NCBI GenBank assembly: GCA_017962445.1
Contig: JAGCVI010000027.1
Location: 62,001-126,000, forward strand
Length of the DNA: 64,000 nucleotides
Reading direction: 5' to 3'
Source: Bacteroidales bacterium
GTDB lineage: Bacteria > Bacteroidota > Bacteroidia > Bacteroidales > P3
The notes under the pieces were generated by a model. The model searched no databases and was not told where the DNA came from. It saw only the letters and a list, made by a program, of their open reading frames with translations. Each line of letters opens with the position of its first letter. Positions within the stretch are counted from its first letter, which is position 1. A program made the translations under genes and the position numbers. This document shows positions 51,533 to 59,901 of the stretch, one piece after another.

Positions 51533-53857
51533 ATGAAAAAACTTTTTTTGATCATACTGACTCTGACCGTTGCCGCCATTTCAGGATTGCAGGCTCAGAT
51601 TGCTGTCGGGCAATGGAGAGACCACCTCTCTTCGACCGCCACCTACAAAGTCTGTGTGGTCGACGAGCGTGTCTATGCATCTTCTGCAAACGGGCTGTAC
51701 TATTACGACTGTGACGACTACACAGTGACGCGCTTGAACAAAACCAATTTGCTCAATGACGTGGGCATAAGCACCATAGCTTACGATCCGCAGTCCAAAT
51801 GCTTTGTCGTGGCCTACAACAACGCCAATATCGATTTGATTGTCGACGACAAAGCCATAAACATTAGCGACATAAAACGGGGAAACATCAGTGGTAGCAA
51901 GAAGATAAACAACATCCGCTTCCGCAACCACTGTGCCTATCTAGCCTGTGGCTTCGGAATTGTTGTCGTGGACCTAAACCGCAACGAAATCAAAGAGACC
52001 TACTACTTGGGATTGGACGGAACCTACCTGAACGTTAACGACTTAGCATTCAAGGACACCCTCATTGTTGCCGCCACTGACATTGGCATTATGACCGCCC
52101 CTGCCGACAGCCGACTGCTACATATTTCGAACACCTGGACAAATGACACCAGTTCTCTTTTGGCAGGAATGAACGTCAAGATGTTAGCTGTGGACTGCAA
52201 TAACAAGCTGATTGTGGGCGTGCACGACGATACCGATGGTACAAACGCACTCTTTCGTGAAATCGGTCCATTGAGCTTTGCGCCCTGGATAACCGGTAAC
52301 CTTAGGGCTGTGAGGATGTCTGAGGGCAAAATCATTACCGTCTTCGACGATTGTGTAAAAATCAACGACTGCAACTATCAAACCGAATTTACACTCGGCA
52401 CACTCGACTGGTTCCGCGCGGATGTCAACGATGCCGTGCTGTCACATGACGGACGCCTATGGATGGCTCACAATTGGGCCTCGATGGCAGTGTGCGTGCC
52501 TGACAATCCTGAAGCAACACTGAACGCAGTAAGCCCTGACGGACCTGCAAGCGACGATGTCTTCAGTATCGTCTCGTACAATAACGATTTGATGGTATGC
52601 CCTGGAGGTCATCGAACCACTTATGTAGGCACGTTCCTGCCAGCAAACATCCATAGCTTCAACGACAATAAATGGCGGACACTGGAAGATCCCGACAACC
52701 TGCTGGAGAACAAGCTGGATCTTATCCATGTCGCCGTGAATCCTCGCAACAACAAACAAAAAATGGCCGCCCTGTGGGGCAGCGGCATCGCCGAAATCAA
52801 CGACAACAAGGTCACCAATATCTACAATACAACCAACAGCGACGGAGCCCTTACAGCCTATACGGAGAACAGCTACACATCGTTGTTCACTGGCGGTGTA
52901 GCCTTTGATCGTGATGGCAATCTGTGGGTCACAAACTCTCTGCAACCCAACGGCCTGGCAGTACGTAAAAGCAATGGAAGCTGGCAGAGTTTCAACACAT
53001 TGTCGATGGTGGCTGGCTCCGACATTGACAACATCATCTACGACAGCATCTACGGCAACAAGCTGTTTTGGGGGCGTGCCAACAAGATTTTTGTCCATAA
53101 CGGCACCGACAAGATGAGCTACATCGACCCGAACAATGGTGCGAAAATGGAGACTTCGTCAGTTAACTGCGTGGTGCAAGACCATAACGGAAACATATGG
53201 ATTGGCACTAACAAGGGAATAAAAGTCATATACGACTTGTACCGAGTCTTCAACAACGGAGGCCAAGGCGAGAAATCACCCTCTACCTGCAGCAATATCC
53301 TATACAACGAGAACGGTATCAACGAGTACCTACTTGCCTATGAGAGCATAACATGCATAGTCGTCGACGGTGCTAACCGCAAATGGGTTGGTACAAGCAA
53401 CGGCGGTGTTTATCTGCTTTCGGGCAACGGTCTGCAACAACTGGAACATTTCACGACGGCAAACAGCCATCTATTCTCTGACAAAATTGTATCACTAAGC
53501 GTGATGCCCTGGACAGGGGAGCTCTTTATCGGCACCGACAAAGGCATACAGTCATATCGTTCCACAGCCACCTACGCATACGCAACACCTAGCGAAGATA
53601 TCCATGCGTTCCCGAACCCCGTCAAGCCTGACTACGATGGAGTTATTTCAATAAAGGGCTTCTCCCGCAATGCATTGGTACACATCACCGATGCTGCCGG
53701 CCACACCGTCTACAGCACAAAAGCAAACGGCGGACAGGCAACATGGAACGGATGCACCAATAGTGGCAAGAGAGTGGCCTCAGGCGTCTATTACGTGTTC
53801 GCCTCATCCGAAGACGGTGACATACGGTCAGTTACAAAGATTTTAATAATCAAATAG
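51533..53857 (+). CDS. porZ: PorZ-like type IX secretion component
   Basis: A 774-residue protein. The start MKKLFLIILTLTVAAISG at 51533 gives a signal peptide; an in-frame ATG at 51449 lies within mreD and is rejected. The N-terminal sequence IAVGQWRDHLSSTATYKVC followed by repeated beta-propeller blades of the two-component-regulator-propeller type (e.g. NIWIGTNKGIKVIYD, NRKWVGTSNGGVYLLSGNG) matches PorZ. The last ~85 residues (AFPNPVKPDYDGVISIKG ... VTKILIIK) form a T9SS C-terminal domain. Known role: part of the surface attachment complex that delivers A-LPS to cargo. Confidence 0.9.
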   Translation: MKKLFLIILTLTVAAISGLQAQIAVGQWRDHLSSTATYKVCVVDERVYASSANGLYYYDCDDYTVTRLNKTNLLNDVGISTIAYDPQSKCFVVAYNNANIDLIVDDKAINISDIKRGNISGSKKINNIRFRNHCAYLACGFGIVVVDLNRNEIKETYYLGLDGTYLNVNDLAFKDTLIVAATDIGIMTAPADSRLLHISNTWTNDTSSLLAGMNVKMLAVDCNNKLIVGVHDDTDGTNALFREIGPLSFAPWITGNLRAVRMSEGKIITVFDDCVKINDCNYQTEFTLGTLDWFRADVNDAVLSHDGRLWMAHNWASMAVCVPDNPEATLNAVSPDGPASDDVFSIVSYNNDLMVCPGGHRTTYVGTFLPANIHSFNDNKWRTLEDPDNLLENKLDLIHVAVNPRNNKQKMAALWGSGIAEINDNKVTNIYNTTNSDGALTAYTENSYTSLFTGGVAFDRDGNLWVTNSLQPNGLAVRKSNGSWQSFNTLSMVAGSDIDNIIYDSIYGNKLFWGRANKIFVHNGTDKMSYIDPNNGAKMETSSVNCVVQDHNGNIWIGTNKGIKVIYDLYRVFNNGGQGEKSPSTCSNILYNENGINEYLLAYESITCIVVDGANRKWVGTSNGGVYLLSGNGLQQLEHFTTANSHLFSDKIVSLSVMPWTGELFIGTDKGIQSYRSTATYAYATPSEDIHAFPNPVKPDYDGVISIKGFSRNALVHITDAAGHTVYSTKANGGQATWNGCTNSGKRVASGVYYVFASSEDGDIRSVTKILIIK

Positions 53858-53866
53858 TTTTCGCTA

Positions 53867-54655
53867 ATGTTAGTCACGACACAGGGCTTAGTGCTTCATA
53901 CAACAAAATATGCTGAGACAAGCATTGTTGCGAAGATTTTCACTCGTGAGCTGGGCCTTCGTTCATACATAGTCAAAGGCATACGCTCTGCCAGCGGCCG
54001 CACCAAGCAGAACCTTATGCAGCCACTCAGCCATCTGGAGATGACCGTATACGACAACCCCAAGAAACAGTTGCAATATATCAAGGAGATGCATCCTGCA
54101 CGCCACTACGCTGCAATCAATTCGGACAGCATACGTATGGCACTTGTCTTCTTTATGGACGAGGTGCTCTACAAATCACTGAAAGAGGAAGAGCCTAACC
54201 GAAATCTTTTCGACTATGTGGTCGAGGAACTGCAGAGACTGGGCGGTACCGAACTGACAGACATTGAAGAGCCACAGCCTAAACCTAACAGACAACAACA
54301 CTACTCGACATTCCCAATCCATTTCCTCCTTCGCACAGCACGCTACATAGGCATCGAACCGATGGACAACTACAGCACAAAAGAGCCAATGTTTAACCTG
54401 AAGGAAGGGCGTTTCCAGTCCATGCCCAATGGTTACAGTGCAACACTGCCCGACAGCGACTACTATCTCGACATGACGTCAAGCTCTCACCTGCACAGCT
54501 GCCTTACAAGCACCCACCGCAGTGAACAGATGCCACAGCTGACAGCCAAACAACGTTCAGTAACCCTGAACAATCTGCTTGAATACTATCAAGTTCACCT
54601 CACCGATTTCAAGAACTTCAAGTCACACGAGGTGCTACATGCCGTTTTGAGATAA
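53867..54655 (+). CDS. recO: DNA repair protein RecO
   Basis: A 262-residue protein. The N-terminal OB-fold part has TTQGLVLHTTKYAETSIVAKIFTRELGLRSYIVKGIR, and the rest is helical (LSHLEMTVYDNPKKQLQYIKEM). Role: loads RecA on SSB-coated DNA with RecR. The zinc-finger found in some RecO proteins is not visible. The gene begins 9 nt after porZ and ends 16 nt before the first subtilase. Confidence 0.92.
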   Translation: MLVTTQGLVLHTTKYAETSIVAKIFTRELGLRSYIVKGIRSASGRTKQNLMQPLSHLEMTVYDNPKKQLQYIKEMHPARHYAAINSDSIRMALVFFMDEVLYKSLKEEEPNRNLFDYVVEELQRLGGTELTDIEEPQPKPNRQQHYSTFPIHFLLRTARYIGIEPMDNYSTKEPMFNLKEGRFQSMPNGYSATLPDSDYYLDMTSSSHLHSCLTSTHRSEQMPQLTAKQRSVTLNNLLEYYQVHLTDFKNFKSHEVLHAVLR

Positions 54656-54671
54656 CAAAAATATAAACAAT

Positions 54672-57038
54672 ATGAAAAGATTATTCATCACAATCCTTAT
54701 GGTTGCCGCCTTCTTCGGCGTCAGCGCCCAGTCTTGCTATTGGGTGGTTCTTACCGACAAACAAGGGTCAACATTCGACCCTTACAGTTATTTCGATGCC
54801 AAAGCCATTGAACGCTACAGGCTAAACAATGCTGACCTCTACGACATAAGCAACTACCCACTCAGCGAAAACTACGTGCATCAAATCAACGCCATAGCCA
54901 CCGAAGAGGTTGGTCAGAGTCGATGGCTTAACGCAATAGCCGTCATGGCCACCGACGAGCAAATAGAACAAATCAACAAACTGCCATTCGTAAAACAGAC
55001 CGACATGATAGCCAGCGACATGCAAATTGCCGCCTATCGATTAAACCACAAAAAAAATACTGCATCAAAAAAAGAATTCAGCCTTCAGGATTCTGAAAAT
55101 GAAATCTCCGAACAGCTGCTGCGTATGCGCGGCGACCTGTTCATCAAGAAAGGCATTGACGGCTCCGGAGTTCGCATCGCCGTGTTCGACGGAGGCTTCA
55201 AGGCTGTCAACACACATCAAGCTTTCAAGCACTTGCGCGACAACGGTCAGATTATCGCCACTTGGGACTTCACAAAAAAACAAAGCAACGTCTACGACAA
55301 TCACACCCATGGCACCATGGTGCTGAGCTGCATAGCAGGAATAATCAACGGCACACAGCTTGGTCTGGCCACCGGCTCGACATTCCTGCTTGCCAAGACA
55401 GAGGTCGACCCCGAACCATTCAAAGAAGAGGTGTGGTGGGCACAAGCCGTGGAATGGGCTGACAAGAACGGCGCCGATGTCATCAACAGCTCGCTCGGAT
55501 ATGGTGCCGACCGCCATTTTACACACGAAATGGACGGCCGCAGCTATGTGGCAAAGGCCGCTGAACTCGCAGCAAAAAAAGGTATGCTGGTCTGCAACTC
55601 GGCCGGTAACGAAGGTGATGACGATGAATGGAAATGCATCATCACCCCTGCCGATGCAGAGAACGTGCTTGCCGTCGGAGGTATCATCCCTTCCCTTGAA
55701 TCTTACGGACACATCTATTTCAGCTCTTTCGGCCCCACAGCTGACGGACGCATGAAACCCAATGTATGCAACTTCGGATACTGCGAAGTGGCCGATCCTT
55801 TCAATGACGACGAGACAGACTATGCAGCCGGCACATCGTTTGCATCGCCATTGACCGCTGGGTTTGCAGCTTGTGCTTGGCAAACCCAACGCGACAAGAC
55901 AGCCATGCAGATGAAATCATTAATTGAGCAGTCCGCCGACCTATATCCCTATTATGACTATGCCCTCGGCTACGGAGTTCCCCAAGCCAGCTTTTTCACT
56001 AGCACCAGCAGTAACAAACTATCTGAAACGACATTTGAATTCTACAACTTTGAAGACTATATATTAATTCGTCCAACCAAATCCTTGAAGTCGAATAAGA
56101 CCGACAACGGCAATTCCGAGCTGGCTGTGTTTGACACCATTGAACGAGAAGACAACGTTATGATGAAGATTCAAAACAACGATGGACTGATTGAGCAATA
56201 CGTCAACATCGGCATAGAGGATTTTACTGACGACAAAGAGGTTGCTGTGGCAAAATCCGGAATCTGGGGCTATACACTTGTTGTCAACGTCAACGGCGAA
56301 ACGAAGAGTCTCCGCCTCACCAAGGCCGACAGTTTGGAGTATGCCGACTACGACCACATGTTCGAATACTATGTAATTGACACTGCAGGCTACATCCTCT
56401 CTGAGTATAATGAACATACAAAACGCACACTCGCAGACAACAAGACCTCTAAGTGGGGCATTGGAAAGAAATTTCTCGGCGAGACGTACTTACAATACGG
56501 AGTCTCACACTTCCCTAACGACGAGCTACGCTACTGCGATGCCTTCAACTTCGGTGTCCGTGTCATGCGCAATTTCCGCAAGTGGTACTCTCTCGGTTTG
56601 GCGTTCAACATCAATTTCTCCGATTTCCGCTACAAGGAAGAGCAGGCGACCATCTGGGACAACGAACTCGGCATCGGCGGCAACGACTTCAGTCATGCCA
56701 CACAAAAGATTTTCAACCTCACCGAGTTCAACTTCGAATTCTTCCAACGAATCCGTTTCACCACCTTCGGCAAAAAAAATATTAAAGGCCTGCATTGGGA
56801 CATCGGAGTGTTCGGTGGCTTGATTTATGACGACTACCGCATCGTCTATAACAACGAACAGAACAATGGTGTCTGCAAAATGGAGACAGACGTCTACACC
56901 TCTTTCGACTCTACCAAAATCTTCAGCTGGGGTTTCACAACCCGTCTGGCATGGAACAGCATAGGTGTCTTTGGTCGCTACCGCATGACGCAGACCGACC
57001 TTCCGCGCCTGCAAGTTGGGCTGCAATTAACATTCTAA
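54672..57038 (+). CDS. S8 subtilisin-like protease with C-terminal beta-barrel-like domain
   Basis: A 788-residue protein with signal peptide (TILMVAAFFGVSAQ). Residues ~30-130 are a propeptide-like domain. The peptidase domain has the triad in VRIAVFDGGF (Asp), NHTHGTMVLSC (His) and AGTSFASPLTAG (Ser). Residues ~592-788 show alternating amphipathic strands, e.g. WYSLGLAFNINFSDFRY, HWDIGVFGGLIYDDYRI and SIGVFGRYRMTQTD, and the last residue is Phe (LQVGLQLTF), typical of an outer-membrane barrel. No T9SS sorting domain is seen. A paralogue follows 21 nt downstream. Confidence 0.85.
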   Translation: MKRLFITILMVAAFFGVSAQSCYWVVLTDKQGSTFDPYSYFDAKAIERYRLNNADLYDISNYPLSENYVHQINAIATEEVGQSRWLNAIAVMATDEQIEQINKLPFVKQTDMIASDMQIAAYRLNHKKNTASKKEFSLQDSENEISEQLLRMRGDLFIKKGIDGSGVRIAVFDGGFKAVNTHQAFKHLRDNGQIIATWDFTKKQSNVYDNHTHGTMVLSCIAGIINGTQLGLATGSTFLLAKTEVDPEPFKEEVWWAQAVEWADKNGADVINSSLGYGADRHFTHEMDGRSYVAKAAELAAKKGMLVCNSAGNEGDDDEWKCIITPADAENVLAVGGIIPSLESYGHIYFSSFGPTADGRMKPNVCNFGYCEVADPFNDDETDYAAGTSFASPLTAGFAACAWQTQRDKTAMQMKSLIEQSADLYPYYDYALGYGVPQASFFTSTSSNKLSETTFEFYNFEDYILIRPTKSLKSNKTDNGNSELAVFDTIEREDNVMMKIQNNDGLIEQYVNIGIEDFTDDKEVAVAKSGIWGYTLVVNVNGETKSLRLTKADSLEYADYDHMFEYYVIDTAGYILSEYNEHTKRTLADNKTSKWGIGKKFLGETYLQYGVSHFPNDELRYCDAFNFGVRVMRNFRKWYSLGLAFNINFSDFRYKEEQATIWDNELGIGGNDFSHATQKIFNLTEFNFEFFQRIRFTTFGKKNIKGLHWDIGVFGGLIYDDYRIVYNNEQNNGVCKMETDVYTSFDSTKIFSWGFTTRLAWNSIGVFGRYRMTQTDLPRLQVGLQLTF

Positions 57039-57059
57039 CAACTATAAAACAACATAACC

Positions 57060-59399
57060 ATGAAAAAAATTGCTTTTTTCAGTGTTTTCCTTTTAAGCCT
57101 TGTCTTCTGTTCTGTACAGGCACAGAACTGCTATTGGGTTATGCTGACCGACAAAGCAGGGACAACGTTCGATCCTTACAGCTATTTCGACAACAAAGCA
57201 ATCGAACGCTACAAATTGAATGAAGCCGATCTATATGACATCAGCAACTATCCATTAAAAGAGAGCTACGTCAGTCAGATTGATGCCATTGCCACCGAAG
57301 ACTTCGGCCAGAGCCGCTGGCTCAACGCAGTGGCTGTCACCGCAACGCCTGAACAGATAGATGTCATCCAGAAGCTACCTTTCGTCAAGGAGGTTGTAAT
57401 GTTGGAGAGCAATATATATCTAGCCAAAGTCGAGGATAGCGAACCCATCGACCTGACGGGACTATTCTCTGAAGGAGCGCCTGCAGACCAGCTGATACGT
57501 ATGGGTAGGGACAACTTCCGCAATGCCGGCATCGACGGCAAGGGAGTCCGCATTGCTGTCTTTGACGGTGGTTTCCCGCAAGTGAACACCCACATCGCAT
57601 TCAAACACTTGCGCGACGAAGGCCGCATCATCAAGACCTGGAACTTCCCCGACAAAAAGGAGAATGTCTACGGCTGGAACAGCCACGGCCTGATGACGCT
57701 GAGCTGCATCGCCGGTATACACCGCTATGAAGGAACCGATGGAGAAGTCAGCGTGGATATTGGTATGGCCACGGGAGCTGAATTCTTGCTGGCACGCACC
57801 GAGATAGAGGCTGAGCCCTTCAAAGAGGAGGTGTGGTGGCAGATGGCTGTGGAATGGGCTGACAAGAACGGTGCACAGATCATCAGCTCGTCGCTGGGTT
57901 ATGGCAAAGACCGCTACTATACCAAGGATATGAACGGCCAGAGCTATGTAGCCAAAGCCGCTAACATGGCAGCTCGTAAGGGCATTCTCGTATGCAACAG
58001 CGCCGGCAATGAAGGCTCCGACCGCAGCTGGCGAACCATCATCACCCCCAGTGATGCTGACAGCGTGCTCTGCGTGGGAGGCATCTCCAACAGCTTGACC
58101 AAATACGAACATATAAGTTTCAGCAGCTATGGCCCCAGTGCCGATGGCCGTCAGAAACCAAACGTCGTCGCCTTCGGCCACGCCTACACCGCCAACACTA
58201 GCAACAGCAATAACAAATACCATTTTGTCGACGGCACCAGCTTCAGTTGCCCTCTTGTGGCCGGCTTCGCAGCATGCGCATTGCAGGCCAAACCAGGCCT
58301 GACGGCAATGCAGCTTTTCCACGAGATTGAGAAGAGTGCCGATCTCTACCCCTACTGCGACTACACGTTTGGCTATGGAGTGCCTCAAGCCGACTATTTC
58401 ACCAGCGTCCGCAAAGAAATAAAACGCACTTTCAACTTTGAGAAAAGCAAAAACGGAGCGATTCTAATCCGCCCTGTCAAAGACCTCGACAAATGCCGCA
58501 TCTTCATCAAAAACACTCTCAAGGACGGTTCCATATCAAACTACAGCAAATACGACCTCACCGAATTCAAGACCACCACTGTACTAGAAGTATACAATGG
58601 AGAGAAAATTACTGTCAACCTAGATGGCTTCACCGACAGCTGCCGGTTTGACAAGCCCGACTACTCGATTCGAAACTGTGAAACGTATTTCACCATTTTT
58701 GTCGACAACAACGATGTCAATAACGGAAACCTTATTGTTTCATCTGAAGTAAGCAATACCCATTTCTCTAACACACTGAAAGAAAAAAAGACGAGATTGG
58801 AATTATTCGTAATGTTCGGACTCCCTGTCAACACCCAAAGCGATGAGATGGAGAGTTTGTTCTGGTCGCCGTCCATTCGTGGCGGACTGCGCGGTACATA
58901 CTACTTTAGCAAATCATACGGATGGGGTATCGGTGCAAGCATTGGCAAAGTATCCTACCGTTTTGGCGACAAGATAGGCACCGCAGATGTCACTATGGGT
59001 ACAGATCTCATAGCAAACGCGAATTTCAATGGAGTGGAAAGCCATAAATTAGAAGTGGGCGAACTTGGCCTTGAGATATACCAGCGCGTGCGATTGGTAC
59101 CTGGTGGCTTATTCCACAAAGGTTGGCATTGGGACCTTGGCGTGTACGGCAACTGGAGTTTCAACAGTTACACAATAAAAGGTATCTACAATGGCACACA
59201 GGCTGAACGAGCTGAATTAGTACTGTCTGACATGGATGCCCTCAAGAACAGCCGCTGGAATTACGGCATCACTACACGCATCACCCGCGACTGGTTCGGC
59301 ATCTTTGCACGATACCGCTTGAACGGACTTGGCAAGACAGTGCCTGCCAACGAACTCTGCCTGCCACGCCTCGAAGCAGGACTACAGATGGCATTCTGA
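57060..59399 (+). CDS. S8 subtilisin-like protease with C-terminal beta-barrel-like domain (paralogue)
   Basis: A 779-residue paralogue of the upstream gene; both begin with CYWV-LTDK and FDPYSYFD-KAIERY patterns and share the VAVTATPEQIDVIQKLPFV type propeptide. The triad is in VRIAVFDGGF (Asp), GWNSHGLMTLSC (His) and DGTSFSCPLVAG (Ser). Residues ~575-779 have barrel-like strands (YGWGIGASIGKVSYRFG, WHWDLGVYGNWSFNSY, WFGIFARYRLNGLG) and end in Phe. The linker between peptidase and barrel differs from that of the first copy. A tandem duplication is likely. Confidence 0.85.
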   Translation: MKKIAFFSVFLLSLVFCSVQAQNCYWVMLTDKAGTTFDPYSYFDNKAIERYKLNEADLYDISNYPLKESYVSQIDAIATEDFGQSRWLNAVAVTATPEQIDVIQKLPFVKEVVMLESNIYLAKVEDSEPIDLTGLFSEGAPADQLIRMGRDNFRNAGIDGKGVRIAVFDGGFPQVNTHIAFKHLRDEGRIIKTWNFPDKKENVYGWNSHGLMTLSCIAGIHRYEGTDGEVSVDIGMATGAEFLLARTEIEAEPFKEEVWWQMAVEWADKNGAQIISSSLGYGKDRYYTKDMNGQSYVAKAANMAARKGILVCNSAGNEGSDRSWRTIITPSDADSVLCVGGISNSLTKYEHISFSSYGPSADGRQKPNVVAFGHAYTANTSNSNNKYHFVDGTSFSCPLVAGFAACALQAKPGLTAMQLFHEIEKSADLYPYCDYTFGYGVPQADYFTSVRKEIKRTFNFEKSKNGAILIRPVKDLDKCRIFIKNTLKDGSISNYSKYDLTEFKTTTVLEVYNGEKITVNLDGFTDSCRFDKPDYSIRNCETYFTIFVDNNDVNNGNLIVSSEVSNTHFSNTLKEKKTRLELFVMFGLPVNTQSDEMESLFWSPSIRGGLRGTYYFSKSYGWGIGASIGKVSYRFGDKIGTADVTMGTDLIANANFNGVESHKLEVGELGLEIYQRVRLVPGGLFHKGWHWDLGVYGNWSFNSYTIKGIYNGTQAERAELVLSDMDALKNSRWNYGITTRITRDWFGIFARYRLNGLGKTVPANELCLPRLEAGLQMAF

Positions 59400-59421
59400 C
59401 AAGCACGCTTGAAGAATTATT

Positions 59422-59451
59422 TTGCCATCTGAACATTTCTTCGTACTTTTG
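59422..59451 (+). promoter_or_regulatory. Bacteroidetes promoter of the 59482 gene
   Basis: TTG at 59422-59424, 19 nt, then TACTTTTG at 59444-59451: full consensus, 30 nt before the ATG at 59482. Confidence 0.75.
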
Positions 59452-59481
59452 CATTCGAATTACATAAAATTAAACAATAAA

Positions 59482-59889
59482 ATGAAAACAATTAAATTTT
59501 TTATTCCTGTGCTTGCAGCATGCATGGCTGTTTTTGTTAGTTGTGGAGACAACGACGATGACGAAGATTACCGTGACGCATGGGTAGGCACGTATGTGGG
59601 TGATAGTGATTATCATTTTTCCGCCAATGGAGGTGCAAACACTATTGACACCGTTTATTTTAATGATAGCCTGTCTGTCGCAAAGAACAGTGACAAAAAT
59701 CTGACATTTGTTTACAGAGGCCAGTCACTCATGGCCGAATGCACAGAGGAAGGTGTTTTTAGTCATGACAACTATCCCAATGGTGGCTTCCAGGGCAGAT
59801 TCTCTGGCGATAGCCTATATTTCAATTTCTCTGAGAGCGAGCAGGGAAGGTCTGTGACTTATGTGTTTAAAGGGAAAAAGATAAAATAA
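59482..59889 (+). CDS. Small lipoprotein, unknown function
   Basis: A 135-residue protein. MKTIKFFIPVLAACMAVFVSCGD is a lipoprotein signal with Cys21, followed by a strongly acidic stretch (DNDDDEDYRD), as seen in surface-exposed Bacteroidetes lipoproteins. The rest is predicted beta (WVGTYVGDSDYHFSANGG, GRSVTYVFKGKKIK), perhaps a lipocalin-like small barrel. The start at 59482 follows a consensus promoter. It lies 12 nt before hutU. Confidence 0.78.
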   Translation: MKTIKFFIPVLAACMAVFVSCGDNDDDEDYRDAWVGTYVGDSDYHFSANGGANTIDTVYFNDSLSVAKNSDKNLTFVYRGQSLMAECTEEGVFSHDNYPNGGFQGRFSGDSLYFNFSESEQGRSVTYVFKGKKIK

Positions 59890-59901
59890 AACAACAATAT
59901 T

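Noticed and set aside
57462-58388. 308-residue antisense open frame in the second subtilase gene
   Set aside because: Shadow of the coding frame with the S8 catalytic motifs; a similar shadow (55065-55889) exists in the paralogue, as expected from duplicated coding sequence.
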